A DNA stretch of 45,792 bases from Aphanocapsa sp. GSE-SYN-MK-11-07L (lineage in GTDB: Bacteria; Cyanobacteriota; Cyanobacteriia; Thermosynechococcales; Thermosynechococcaceae). The translations under genes were made by a program, and so were the position numbers. Below, piece by piece: positions 17,646 through 26,397 of the stretch (its first letter is position 1; each line of letters begins with the position of its first letter). The stretch covers positions 1 through 45,792 of the forward strand of contig JAHHGS010000086.1 in NCBI GenBank assembly GCA_019359715.1, in the 5' to 3' direction. Under the pieces are notes generated by a model. That model worked only from the letters and a program-made list of their open reading frames with translations, ran no database searches and was not told where the DNA came from.

Positions 17646-17793
17646 ACGCCTGGCCCAGAGTTTGGTTGTCAGTCGATTTTATCAGCCTGTCGGTCTTCAG
17701 CGGGGCATAACTGATTTTTCAGATTGTTCTGAACTCATAAGTTTTGCCCTCAAAGCTAAAACGAGTCGATCGCTGACTCGCACCGCTGACTGA

Positions 17794-18783
17794 TTAAGAG
17801 GGGTTTGAGGATTTGAAAGGGGTACGCTTGCGGGTAGATTTTCTGTTTTTATTCTTTTCGTAGTCAATTTCCTTCAGCTTTTTCATAATCCGGCCGAAAT
17901 AGTCTTGCATGTAGTCTTCCAGCGTGCCGATTTGCTCTGGGTCAAGCCCGAAAGCAGCGTAGGTCTCAGCCATTGAGGCGTCCAGGGCTGTGCCGGAGGC
18001 AATCACTTCCGTAAAGGCCAGCCGATCAGCAACGTTCCAGCCCCACTCAAACACCTGGGCAATATTTCGTACCCCTCGCAAGACTCCAATCGGCATCCGG
18101 GTGACTCTCGCGTCCTGACCAGACAGGCGTTCGCACAAACGAATAATTTCGTAGGGCCCCCAGGCTCTTGGGCCAGCAATGTCGTAGGACTGGTTGATCG
18201 TTTCGGGTTGAACTAGCGCTTGAATCGCAAACCGGGCGATATCTTGGGTGTCCATGTAAGCGATCGGGGAGGCTTCGCCCATCACCCAAACCGCTTTCTT
18301 GTCTAGAATCGGAATCGCGTACTGCCCAATTAAGCCTTGGTAAAAGCCGCAGGGACGCAGAATGGTGTACTTTAACCCCGACTCTGCTAAGAACTGTTCA
18401 GTACAGTGCTTAATTTCCATCAGCGGCACGTGCGGGTATTTCTCAGCACTCATAATTGAGAAAAAAACAAACCTCTCAATCCCTGCTTGCTGAGCTGCTT
18501 GAATTAAATTAACTTTACCTTCCCAATCCACCTGCTTAATTCTGAGCGAGTCGGTTGGGCGGCTGGTGGCAGCATCAATCACACAGGTAATGCCAGCCAA
18601 AGCCACCTTTAAACTGGTTGGCTCGCACAGGTCGCCCTCAATTAAGTGCGCCCCCCATTCCTTCAAGAATGAGGCTTTGCGAGTATTTCGCACTAGGCAA
18701 TGCACTTCGTGTCCTTCGTCGATCGCGCGCCGCGCAATCTGCCTACCCAAGGTGCCTGTCCCACCAACAATCAGTAGATTCAT
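17794..18783 (-). CDS. ycf39: Ycf39-type NmrA-like protein, PSII assembly factor
   Basis: A 329-residue atypical short-chain dehydrogenase of the Ycf39/HCF244 family. The N-terminal NAD(P)-binding motif is MNLLIVGGTGTLGRQIARRA. It is followed by HCLVRNTRKASFLKEWGAHLIEGDL and ERFVFFSIMSAEKYPHVPLMEIKHCTEQFL, which match Ycf39 closely. Ycf39 binds the D1 assembly complex with Hlip proteins and helps deliver chlorophyll to new photosystem II. The C-terminal tail is very basic (EKNKNRKSTRKRTPFKSS). It is encoded just downstream of hisB on the same strand, with a 57-base gap. Confidence 0.92.
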   Translation of the reverse strand: MNLLIVGGTGTLGRQIARRAIDEGHEVHCLVRNTRKASFLKEWGAHLIEGDLCEPTSLKVALAGITCVIDAATSRPTDSLRIKQVDWEGKVNLIQAAQQAGIERFVFFSIMSAEKYPHVPLMEIKHCTEQFLAESGLKYTILRPCGFYQGLIGQYAIPILDKKAVWVMGEASPIAYMDTQDIARFAIQALVQPETINQSYDIAGPRAWGPYEIIRLCERLSGQDARVTRMPIGVLRGVRNIAQVFEWGWNVADRLAFTEVIASGTALDASMAETYAAFGLDPEQIGTLEDYMQDYFGRIMKKLKEIDYEKNKNRKSTRKRTPFKSSNPS

Positions 18784-18840
18784 GAAAATTCTAGTAATAA
18801 AACTTAACTTTCTTAATACTCTATCAGACTTTACCCCGAC

Positions 18841-19497
18841 TCACAGCACTCCCTTTGAACTGGGGATCGTCTGGCTCCGACGTGGATCAATGGCGATCGC
18901 CATCCGGATCGCTCTCGCAAAGGCTTTGAAGCTAGCCTCAATAATGTGATGGGAGTTAATGCCGTCCAGTTGACGAATGTGCAGCGTCATTTGACTGTGA
19001 TTAACGACGGCCACAAAGAATTCTCGCACCAGTTGAGTGTCGTAAGTGCCAACCCGCTGGGTCGGAAGGGTTAGCCCATAGCTGAGGTGGGGACGCCCCG
19101 AAAAATCCAGCACGACTTCGACTAGGGCTTCATCTAGGGGAGCCAAAAAGTGACCAAAGCGGTAAATGCCTTTGCGATCGCCCAGCGCTTTCGCCAAAGC
19201 TTGCCCAAAGGTAATGCCGACATCTTCGTTGGTGTGGTGGTCGTCAATGTGTAAATCGCCCGTAGCCCGAATTTCCAAATCAAGCAGCCCGTGGGAGCAA
19301 ATCTGATCCAGCATATGGTCTAAAAACGGCACCCCCGTCTGGTTATCTGCCTTGCCTTGCCCATCTAGATTGACCGTCACCTGGACATCAGTTTCCCCGG
19401 TTTGGCGCTGCACTGTTGCTGTTCTGAGCGGCAACACTAATGCTGAAGAATGCTCTGAACCAGCCAAGTTTGAGAGAGGCAGATCGCGGGTTTGCAT
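18841..19497 (-). CDS. hisB: Imidazoleglycerol-phosphate dehydratase
   Basis: A 218-residue HisB (monofunctional, no HAD domain) that dehydrates imidazoleglycerol phosphate in histidine synthesis. Metal-binding histidine motifs are [26 protein letters not shown] and [16 protein letters not shown], which sit in the two-fold repeated HisB architecture. The ~22-residue N-terminal leader before [13 protein letters not shown] is slightly long, so an internal start is possible. It is co-directional with ycf39 but unrelated in function. Confidence 0.95.
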   Translation of the reverse strand: MQTRDLPLSNLAGSEHSSALVLPLRTATVQRQTGETDVQVTVNLDGQGKADNQTGVPFLDHMLDQICSHGLLDLEIRATGDLHIDDHHTNEDVGITFGQALAKALGDRKGIYRFGHFLAPLDEALVEVVLDFSGRPHLSYGLTLPTQRVGTYDTQLVREFFVAVVNHSQMTLHIRQLDGINSHHIIEASFKAFARAIRMAIAIDPRRSQTIPSSKGVL

Positions 19498-19589
19498 GGA
19501 TTACAAATTAGAAAAATAAAGTTTCTCATCTATTATCTCTTGCCTGGATCAGTCGTGATTTACACTCCTAATCGCATGGCTTAGAATCT

Positions 19590-19814
19590 ATGGATTTAAT
19601 AATGCGCTGGGATGCACTGCCATCCGAAGCTTACTTGGTGCCGCAGTCAATGTGGTACATCCACACGCGAGCTGACACCCCAAAAGTTGACCCAGCAACC
19701 TGGCGACTGCAAGTTGACGACAGTTTGGGACACACCCACCCGTTGAGGCAGCCCTACAACGCGAACGGACTTTCCTATGGCGCAGTTGTCTCTCATCCGG
19801 TGTTAGTCAAGTAA
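19590..19814 (+). pseudogene. Remnant of sulfite-oxidase-like molybdopterin oxidoreductase
   Basis: A 74-codon frame whose two halves both resemble the same large family. The start (WDALPSEAYLVPQSMWYIHTRADTPKVDPATWRLQVD) fits the N-terminus of sulfite-oxidase-like molybdopterin proteins. The end (LGHTHPLRQPYNANGLSYGAVVSHPVLV) fits their extreme C-terminus. Several hundred residues that should lie between, including the cofactor-binding cysteine, are missing. The most likely reading is an internal deletion that left a short in-frame ghost. It is not expected to be functional. Confidence 0.6.
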
Positions 19815-19895
19815 ATAAGCTCTGAGCTGAAATGGTCATTCAGCTCAGAGGGTTAGATGACGCCAAACTTGAGAGCGACTCGCTTGAAGTTAAAT

Positions 19896-20948
19896 TTAAT
19901 TCTCAGGTTGAGCGTGGTACTCACGAAAAGACTGATAGGCGCGATCGCTGTCGTAGGTATAAAGATGGCATTGCCCAACAATCTCTTTCATTAGCTGCCA
20001 AGAGAACCGACGCTCGATCAGGTACTCGCCCCAGTTTTCTCGCAGGCTTTGGTGCGCTAACCGCAGGTTATAGGAAGGAATCGCCGTTGAGATGTGATGG
20101 GGAATATGGACGTTAATGTCGTGGCAAAGAAATTCTACCCAGCCCGGATAGTCGCAGTGAACCGTGCCTGCTAATTGGGCTTGGGCCTCGTGCCAAGTGG
20201 CTGCGGGCTGAAACCGAACATCAGGGGCGGTATGGTGCACCAGCGTAAACGTGCTCATCCAGAAGTGGTAAACCAACCAGGGCAGCAGCCAAAACTTGAT
20301 AAACCCCCAAACGCCGGTTGTGATAATCAAAGTTGGAAAGACAACCGCCGCGAAGCCAATCACGACCAGAACTGATAGCTTGACCTGCGATCGCTGCTTG
20401 CCTTCAAACGTCGTCCAGTTAAAGTGCATCCCGAACCAGTGAATAATGGAAGCTAACCACCAAAGCCAGCTTCGCATCAGGCGATAGCCAGGTTTGACAA
20501 CTCCATCCAGACTGTCGTATAGCTCCGGTTCAAAGGGTCGCCAAGCATTGTCTTCTTCTAGTTTGTTGGTGTGCTTATGGTGATGATCGTGCAGAATGCG
20601 CCAGCTATGGAAAGGGTAAATCAGCGGCATCATATACAAATGCCCGACTAAATCGTTCACCCAGCGCCGATTGGCAAAGGAGCGATGCCCACAGTCATGA
20701 CCAATCACGAAAAATCCGGTCAGGGCAGTGCCGGTAAATACCCAGGCCAGGGGCAGCAAAAACCAAGGCGCAGCCACAATAGTGGCGTAGCCAATGGCGA
20801 CCATCAGCAGACTGATCAGAGCTTTACTCCAAGCTTTAAACCGATTTTTAGCAAAACAATCGCGGGGCAAGGTTTTGAGAATATCTCGTAAGCGCAAGTC
20901 TGGGTTGACAGCAGCATCTGGTTGGGGAAGTTGAGTTAGTGCGGTCAT
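19896..20948 (-). CDS. desA: Acyl-lipid delta-12 (omega-6) fatty acid desaturase
   Basis: A 350-residue membrane desaturase with the three histidine boxes HDCGH (84-88), HDHHH (120-124) and HIPHH (281-285), in DesA spacing. Hydrophobic segments flank them (about 44-80 and 195-235). DesA introduces the delta-12 double bond into oleoyl chains of membrane lipids, using ferredoxin. The context motifs [13 protein letters not shown] and [18 protein letters not shown] are typical of cyanobacterial DesA. The upstream region (20949-21287) is long and AT-rich, in keeping with temperature-regulated desaturase genes, although no element was identified. Confidence 0.93.
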   Translation of the reverse strand: MTALTQLPQPDAAVNPDLRLRDILKTLPRDCFAKNRFKAWSKALISLLMVAIGYATIVAAPWFLLPLAWVFTGTALTGFFVIGHDCGHRSFANRRWVNDLVGHLYMMPLIYPFHSWRILHDHHHKHTNKLEEDNAWRPFEPELYDSLDGVVKPGYRLMRSWLWWLASIIHWFGMHFNWTTFEGKQRSQVKLSVLVVIGFAAVVFPTLIITTGVWGFIKFWLLPWLVYHFWMSTFTLVHHTAPDVRFQPAATWHEAQAQLAGTVHCDYPGWVEFLCHDINVHIPHHISTAIPSYNLRLAHQSLRENWGEYLIERRFSWQLMKEIVGQCHLYTYDSDRAYQSFREYHAQPEN

Positions 20949-21287
20949 GAAGGTGTCAAATATTCTCCAAGATTATTTTTTTCAACAAAAAACCCGCTGG
21001 TGGCAGCAGGTGACGTATGTCTATTAAACCCTTGAGCAACGACCGATCGTGGCAGTGATGTTTAGATAGACCAAGCAAAGGCTTACGAACTGTCTCAAAC
21101 GGAATCGCTGCTCCACAAACATTACATTAGCTTTACAAAACCAATGTTTTTATATCATAATCCGTAACCCCGAAATCGAAATTTGCTCGACAAGTCCAAA
21201 CCGCTGCTGGCAGAGTGTGGACTAGGACGCTTCAAACAATGAACGTCACGACTAGGCAGGTGCGATCGCCGTGTTGGAGGAAGACGC
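20949..21287. other. Intergenic region upstream of desA
   Basis: About 340 bases between the desA start and the end of a small minus-strand reading frame. The part near desA is AT-rich and probably holds its promoter and leader. No clear -10/-35 pair, hairpin or repeat was identified, and no gene was found. Confidence 0.4.
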
Positions 21288-21479
21288 TCAACCCAGTCGG
21301 TCGATCGAGCTGCGATGATTGCGATGCGGTAAATGATGACCGGGGCGCTCTCGTGGCAGATGGCGGTTTAAAGATTGCGGAAACAGCTTGAAAAATATCC
21401 CCGCTAGCAGCAAGCAGGCAAACAAGCCAGCCACACCCACCAGCGTGTAAATCATCAGATCACTAGGGCGCTTGGCCAT
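21288..21479 (-). CDS. Hypothetical small membrane protein
   Basis: A 63-residue frame with one transmembrane helix (about residues 9-32, MIYTLVGVAGLFACLLLAGIFF in part) and a basic, histidine-rich tail (HLPRERPGHHLPHRNHRSS). The family is not recognised. The N-terminus (MAKRPSDLM) and hydrophobic helix make it a plausible real single-pass protein, but no strong ribosome binding site is visible. It lies downstream of the hairpin at 21538-21571 and so is probably transcribed separately from the radical SAM gene. Confidence 0.45.
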   Translation of the reverse strand: MAKRPSDLMIYTLVGVAGLFACLLLAGIFFKLFPQSLNRHLPRERPGHHLPHRNHRSSIDRLG

Positions 21480-21537
21480 AGCAGAGCTAAAAACTGAATC
21501 TTTGCCAGTAGTCTATCGCGACAGTCTCAAATTTATT

Positions 21538-21571
21538 AGGGTTTTGATTAGCGCGGGCTAATCAAAACCCT
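21538..21571 (-). terminator. Perfect 15-bp hairpin after the radical SAM gene
   Basis: AGGGTTTTGATTAGC (21538-21552) pairs perfectly with GCTAATCAAAACCCT (21557-21571) across a GCGG loop. On the minus strand it begins 17 bases after the stop of the radical SAM gene and is followed by TAATAAATTT, a weak U-tract. It is most likely its terminator. Confidence 0.6.
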
Positions 21572-21588
21572 GACTCAAACACCACTCC

Positions 21589-23280
21589 CTAAGATTTAAG
21601 GGCTGGTTGCGTCGGAGCTACAGGTTTTTTGCGTAAGTGTTGAGCGTAGAACGAAGCCGCTTCATTGCCTTGGCGACACTCTTGGGCAAACTTAATCAGG
21701 TGATGGCCAACCACCCCAACGTGAATCACGCTTTCGATTTTGCCAGCCTTGAGAGCGGGCCAGGCCATTTTCCAAAAAGTTTGGCGGTAATGGCTGAGAA
21801 TGCCAACCTGAAGCAGAATATTCCGCATTGCCCGCAGCCCTTTCAGAATATTTGCTTTCGAGACTCTGGCCGGACTGTTGGGCACCGAAATCCGGTTCGG
21901 ATAGGTGTGCTGGATTTGGTAGGCAAAGCGCTCGTACAGAAACTCTGGTTCGTAGGCGCGGCTAATACAGCGCTGCCACATTTCTATCACCTGCTCGTAG
22001 GGCATCAGAAACTCAACGTTCGACTCCCGATGCTCGTCGTGATTGAGCCGACCTTCGGCTTCTAGCCTCCGCCAGAGCGGGGTGCGGGGCAGGGCGTGCA
22101 GCAGGTTAATGGTCAGGGTTGGGATTTGGGAGGTGCGGATAAAGTCTAAAATCCGATCGCCCGTTTCCGGTGTATCGGTATCAAAGCCGATAATAATCCC
22201 AGAAACAACCTCCATTCCGTAGCTATTCAGGGTTTTAATCGCCTCCAAAATCGGCATACTCAGGTTTTGGTCTTTAGAAATGGCTTGCAGGGCATCGGTT
22301 TCCGGGGTTTCAATTCCGCAAAAAACTGTACAAAAGTAGGCTTCTCGCATCATTTCTAGCAGCTTAGGGCTTTGGGCAATATTTAAGGTGGCCTCGCAAG
22401 CAAACTGAATCGGATAGCCATTCCGCTTTTGCCAGTCAATCAGGTGAGGCAGCAACTCCGTCACCGCTCGCCGATTGCCAATGAAATTATCATCGACAAA
22501 GTAAACTGCCCCCGGATTGCCGGAAGCCAGCATCACATCCAGCTCTCGCACTACCTGCTCTGGGGTTTTGAGGCGAGGATTACGTCCGTAGAGTTCAGGA
22601 ATGTCGCAAAACTCACATCGAAACGGGCAGCCGCTAGAAAACTGGACGCTGCCTAAAAAGTAGTTCTGCATGTTGACATGCTGGTAAGCAGGCACCGGAA
22701 ACTCGCTTAAAGGCAGACGAGCAGACGTTTCAAGCCGAATTTGCTCCGGTGGCCGGGTCGAGCCATGAAGGTCAAAATATTCAATCATCTTGTCTGTGGC
22801 ATCACCCAGTTCACCCAGATGCAAAATGTCAAAGTCTGGGTAGTAGTCTGGACAGCCTGAGACGGAAGGCCCACCTACAGCCGTTAGCTTGCCGTAGCGA
22901 TGAGCCAAATCGTTAATCCGGTTAATTTGGGGGCGCTGAATGTGCATGCCGCTTGTAATCACCACATCTGCCCAGCGATAGTCAGCCGGCTTGGCGGCAG
23001 CGACATTTTCATCAATCAGTCGCACTTCCCAGGTCTGCGGCAGGTAGGACGCAACCAGCAAAATGCCCTGAGGGGGCATAAAAGCTTTGATTTTACGCCC
23101 CATTAGCGGGTAAGCGTGGTTAAACGTCCCAAAGGAGCGGCTGTATTGCGGGAAAATGCAGAGAACCCGACGATGGTTGCGGGGAGTATAGGTAGCTTTG
23201 CCGGGGGGCATTTCGGGAACTGTTTGTTCAAATTCTTTGGCACTGGCAACCACGCCGACAGTCCTCACAACAACTAACAA
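21589..23280 (-). CDS. hpnP: B12-binding radical SAM protein, probable hopanoid C-2 methylase
   Basis: Up to 563 residues. It has an N-terminal B12-binding-like domain (RVLCIFPQYSRSFGTFNHAYPLMG through AVGGPSVSGCPDYYPDFDILHLGELGDATD). A radical SAM core follows, with C218xxxC222xxC225 in SSGCPFRCEFCDIPELYGRNPRL. The C-terminus is DUF4070-like. The FGTFNHAYPLM, AFMPPQG, SGMHIQR and PSVSGCPDYYPDFD blocks resemble HpnP, which methylates hopanoids at C-2, more than the common cyanobacterial DUF4070 proteins, which open differently. This is judged from remembered family patterns. The frame begins with TTG at 23280; internal GTG codons or ATG at 23211 are alternatives. No squalene-hopene cyclase gene is nearby. 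Confidence 0.65.
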   Translation of the reverse strand: MLVVVRTVGVVASAKEFEQTVPEMPPGKATYTPRNHRRVLCIFPQYSRSFGTFNHAYPLMGRKIKAFMPPQGILLVASYLPQTWEVRLIDENVAAAKPADYRWADVVITSGMHIQRPQINRINDLAHRYGKLTAVGGPSVSGCPDYYPDFDILHLGELGDATDKMIEYFDLHGSTRPPEQIRLETSARLPLSEFPVPAYQHVNMQNYFLGSVQFSSGCPFRCEFCDIPELYGRNPRLKTPEQVVRELDVMLASGNPGAVYFVDDNFIGNRRAVTELLPHLIDWQKRNGYPIQFACEATLNIAQSPKLLEMMREAYFCTVFCGIETPETDALQAISKDQNLSMPILEAIKTLNSYGMEVVSGIIIGFDTDTPETGDRILDFIRTSQIPTLTINLLHALPRTPLWRRLEAEGRLNHDEHRESNVEFLMPYEQVIEMWQRCISRAYEPEFLYERFAYQIQHTYPNRISVPNSPARVSKANILKGLRAMRNILLQVGILSHYRQTFWKMAWPALKAGKIESVIHVGVVGHHLIKFAQECRQGNEAASFYAQHLRKKPVAPTQPALKS

Positions 23281-23447
23281 ATCAGGTAGCTCTGCATCTG
23301 TCAGAATTTAGAGCAGCGTGGGCAAAGCCAGCACCCCTCTGACATCCTAATCTGGATAAAACTACCATAAATATATTAGACAAGAGTTTATTGCCTTTGT
23401 GCCGGGTTGAAGCTGCAAATATGCTTAGATTTCTGGGAATCTGGCGC

Positions 23448-23930
23448 TTAAATAAACATTTGCTCCCAAACTCTCACATATTCTTTGGCAGTCGCTGTGC
23501 CTTCTTGGGGAAATTGGGATAAAAAGTTTTTATCGCTGCTGGGTAGATAAGGGCCTTCCTTCAGCTCCAAAATCACAGTGTCTGGGGTCAAAGCAACCAG
23601 GGTGTGAAACACGCCTTCCGCCAGTTCTAATCCCTGAGTTGGCCCTTGGGCTTTTAACGCTTCTTGATGGATAATCTGCCCTTCGGCATCAAACAGCAGC
23701 ATGCCGATCGCACCCTGCACTACCAAAAAAAACTCAAACCCGTTGATGTCTGGCGATCGCAGATGCCGATGGGGGCGAACATAGGTGCCGGGTTGCAGCA
23801 CATTTAAGAACCGCTGCACTTTTTCATCGTGGGCGTGAAAATTGTAGTTCTGACGCAGGCGATCGCTGGCTCTGGCTTGAGCGGCTATCTTTGCCAGTAA
23901 GTCATGGTCTAGGCGCTTAATCGATTCCAC
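23448..23930 (-). CDS. WbuC-family cupin protein
   Basis: A 160-residue cupin. It has RLRQNYNFHAHDEKVQRFLNVLQPGTYVRPHRHLRSP, a WbuC hallmark, with the metal-binding histidines in PHRH. The second cupin motif is near GLELAEGVFHTLVALTPDTVILELKEGPY. WbuC proteins occur in O-antigen and surface-polysaccharide gene sets, but their reaction is not established. The length and motifs are complete. It is monocistronic by spacing, with about 167 bases to the radical SAM gene downstream. Confidence 0.85.
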   Translation of the reverse strand: MESIKRLDHDLLAKIAAQARASDRLRQNYNFHAHDEKVQRFLNVLQPGTYVRPHRHLRSPDINGFEFFLVVQGAIGMLLFDAEGQIIHQEALKAQGPTQGLELAEGVFHTLVALTPDTVILELKEGPYLPSSDKNFLSQFPQEGTATAKEYVRVWEQMFI

Positions 23931-24230
23931 AGGCTTAAGAAAACTAGGATGATCAACACGGGCTGACTATAGCCTAATTAGTTGAACATGAGTTGATAAG
24001 CCTTGCCCACCCTCTGCCAGCATCAGTAAGCATGAGTTTCATTCGGGATGACGATACTTAATCAAGTGAGCGATCGCTTAAACTTTTGTTGCGTTTTAGG
24101 ACTGAAGTTGAACCCAAAGCCGTACTGTAAATCTACATTATTTTTAGATTTGGGTCGTTTAGCGCCTCAAATTGTAAAAAAATGTAAAATGATTTTAAGA
24201 ACTTTTAGGAAGCTAGCTGCTCACTCCTCT

Positions 24231-24812
24231 ATGCAGACTCAGTTTTTCGCCTCTCAGTCCGTCGTGATTGATGTCCCAGCCCAAACAGTGCCGATTCAGC
24301 ACTATTTGCGGCAGCCTCAGCGGTTGGTGCATGCGCTCACCGACCCCAGCCGCGTCAAGCTGATTGGGCCCGACTGCTTTCGGCTGACGATGCGCCCACT
24401 CAGTTTCATGATGTTGAGTCTTCAGCCGACGGTTGATTTGCAGGTGGAAGTGGCAGCGGATGGTCGAGTTAAATTGCGGTCTGTGGGCTGCGAGATTCGC
24501 GGTGTTGAGTACATCAATCAGCGGTTTCAGTTTGACCTGATCGGCTATTTGAACCCCGTTTGTGAGCAGGGGCAAACCCGCTTAGTAGGCCAAGCTGACC
24601 TGAAGGTGAAAGTAGACTTGCCGCCTCCGCTTTGGTTTACACCCAAATCACTTCTAGAAACCACAGGTAACGGTCTACTTAAAAGCGTGTTACTAACGGT
24701 TAAGCAACGACTAATGCATCAGTTGCTCCTAGATTATTGTGCTTGGGCTAACGAAACAGCTCCCGCTGAACTGCCGCTGTCTCCGGCTTTACCAGCTCAC
24801 CCGCCGGTTTGA
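24231..24812 (+). CDS. DUF1997 family protein
   Basis: A protein of about 193 residues of the DUF1997 family, common in cyanobacteria and plastids. Characteristic segments are VPIQHYLRQPQRLVHALTDPSRVKLIGPDCFRLTMRPLSF, then CEIRGVEYINQRFQFDLIGYL, then LMHQLLLDYCAWA. The function is unknown, and the fold is probably of the lipid/START-like beta type. The frame is open from 24048, but the residues before 24231 (a Cys/Lys-rich stretch) look non-native and homologues start near the Met at 24231. ATG at 24189 is another option. The next gene starts 34 bases downstream, so the two may be co-transcribed. Confidence 0.8.
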   Translation: MQTQFFASQSVVIDVPAQTVPIQHYLRQPQRLVHALTDPSRVKLIGPDCFRLTMRPLSFMMLSLQPTVDLQVEVAADGRVKLRSVGCEIRGVEYINQRFQFDLIGYLNPVCEQGQTRLVGQADLKVKVDLPPPLWFTPKSLLETTGNGLLKSVLLTVKQRLMHQLLLDYCAWANETAPAELPLSPALPAHPPV

Positions 24813-24846
24813 GCCGATCGCCAAGACTGAGAAGCGATCGCCAAGC

Positions 24847-26028
24847 ATGAAAAGAAGTTATCTGATTGTCTCAATCATCCTATTGGGAGTCCTCTGCGCT
24901 CTGGGTTTGAAGATTGGCAGCGGTTACGTCACCGGCCAAGATGCCGCTCAGAAGAAAAATTCTGCTCCAGCCAATAGCACAGCAGAGGCGCTCTACCGAG
25001 GAGATGCAAAAGCCCAAAAGGCGCTGGCCGATAAAGTGATTGCGGACATCAATCGGGGGATTAATGCTAGTTCGTTCCAAACTGGCAACGCTCAATTTAA
25101 TGGCGAATGGGCGATAGGCAGTTATCAAATGGCAGTCTTGGGCTTGGGTCAAGTTATCCTAGCCCATCCTCAACTGCGAGATCAGTACGTCCCTCTAATG
25201 GAACAAAGTGTTGAAAGGCTACTGACGCCAGAAAATAACCGTTTCGGCACAGAAGCATGGCAGGAAAATGGACTTTCCTCACTGGATTCTGCCAATGGTC
25301 ATGCTTATTTGGGTTATACAAATCTTGCTCTTTCAATGCTGCGGTTGCACAAACCAGACAATCGATTTAGCCAAATTAATGACCAGTTGACTGAAGCACT
25401 GGTGCGTAGGCTGACCAAAGCACCCCACGGCATGATTGAAACTTACCCAAACGAAGCTTACCCAGCCGATCTGGCGGCTGTGATCGGGTCAATTGGCCTC
25501 TACGATCGAGCAACGGGTAAAAATCATCAGGCACTTTTAGCAAAGCTGATGCTTCAGTTCCGCCAAAATTTGATTGATCCCAAAACAGGGTTGGTTTTTC
25601 AAGCGGTTGATGCTAGTTCAGGCACGCCAGTCGATCAACCCAGATCAAGCGGAACGGCTCTCAGCGCTTATTTTCTCTCCTTTGCTAATCCTGAAGCGGC
25701 TAAAGTCATCTTTCGCGGCATTCCAGCAAAGCAAAAAATTAGCCTCTTAGGACTGGTGGGGATTAGAGAATATCCGCAAGGGCAATCAGGTCAGGGAGAC
25801 ATCGATTCTGGCCCGCTGGTGATGGGAGCCTCATCTTCTGCAACTGCCTTCTCTCTTGGTGCAGCCCGTCTGGCTGGCGACAAAAAGTTGTATCGAGATC
25901 TCTATCAGACAATTAAATTCTTGGGTAACTCACCGCTTGGAAAAATGAATGGGGTGTCATTAGTCGAAAGTCCGCTGGGTAATGCCATTCTGCTGACGAT
26001 GCTAACAGCAGGTGACACACCAAACTGA
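24847..26028 (+). CDS. Membrane-anchored helical-barrel protein (linalool-dehydratase-like)
   Basis: A protein of about 393 residues. It begins MKRSYLIVSIILLGVLCALGLKIG, a signal peptide or signal anchor. After an Ala/Ser/Asn linker comes a long helical domain with repeated patterns (GSYQMAVLGLGQVIL, GHAYLGYTNLALSMLRL, IETYPNEAYPADLAAVIGSIGLYD, SGTALSAYFLSFANPEAA, GPLVMGASSSATAFSLGAARLAGD). The HAYLGYTNLALSML and YPNEAYPAD segments recall the (alpha/alpha)6 barrel of linalool dehydratase/isomerase-like proteins. This resemblance is moderate and the function is not established. ATG at 24847 is chosen because the hydrophobic leader starts there; the frame is open further upstream. Confidence 0.7.
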   Translation: MKRSYLIVSIILLGVLCALGLKIGSGYVTGQDAAQKKNSAPANSTAEALYRGDAKAQKALADKVIADINRGINASSFQTGNAQFNGEWAIGSYQMAVLGLGQVILAHPQLRDQYVPLMEQSVERLLTPENNRFGTEAWQENGLSSLDSANGHAYLGYTNLALSMLRLHKPDNRFSQINDQLTEALVRRLTKAPHGMIETYPNEAYPADLAAVIGSIGLYDRATGKNHQALLAKLMLQFRQNLIDPKTGLVFQAVDASSGTPVDQPRSSGTALSAYFLSFANPEAAKVIFRGIPAKQKISLLGLVGIREYPQGQSGQGDIDSGPLVMGASSSATAFSLGAARLAGDKKLYRDLYQTIKFLGNSPLGKMNGVSLVESPLGNAILLTMLTAGDTPN

Positions 26029-26120
26029 AAGATTCGGTGCAGAACTGCTGCGGCAGCCCAGGATTAGAGTTTCGTTAGAGATATCAGCTAGACTGAAAAT
26101 TAAGCTCAACGGTCAACCCT

Positions 26121-26397
26121 ATGGTCGCCAATTCTCTCCGCTGGACAACTAGAGATCTTGATGCCATGCCCGACGATGGCGGCTGGAAGCGCTATGAAAT
26201 TATTGATGGAGAACTGTTTGTGACCCGCGCCCCCCACATTCGTCATCAAGGTGCAGCAGGCAAACTGCATGTTGAACTAGAAATTTGGTCTAGACAGAGC
26301 AAACTTGGTCAGCCCTTTCAGACACCAGGCGTGATTTTCACTCCAACGGATGCAGTGATTCCAGATTTGGTTTGGATTAGTCAAGAACGCCTAGCGA
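26121..26397 (+). pseudogene. Truncated Uma2-family (DUF820) nuclease
   Basis: The N-terminal half of a Uma2 protein: WTTRDLDAMPDDGGWKRYEIIDGELFVTRAPHIRHQ, then TPGVIFTPTDAVIPDLVWIS with the PD motif of the PD-(D/E)XK fold. Full-length Uma2 proteins have about 190 residues. Here similarity stops after ERLAN at about 26396, before the second half with the remaining catalytic residues. The frame ends at 26411. The following sequence belongs to a different nuclease family in another frame, so the gene was cut by a rearrangement and not by a simple stop. Uma2 genes are abundant in cyanobacteria and of uncertain biological role. Confidence 0.75.

Noticed and set aside
24048-24230. N-terminal extension of the DUF1997 protein
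   Set aside because: The extra 61 residues are Cys/Lys/Leu-rich and do not fit the family. The conserved part begins at the Met at 24231.
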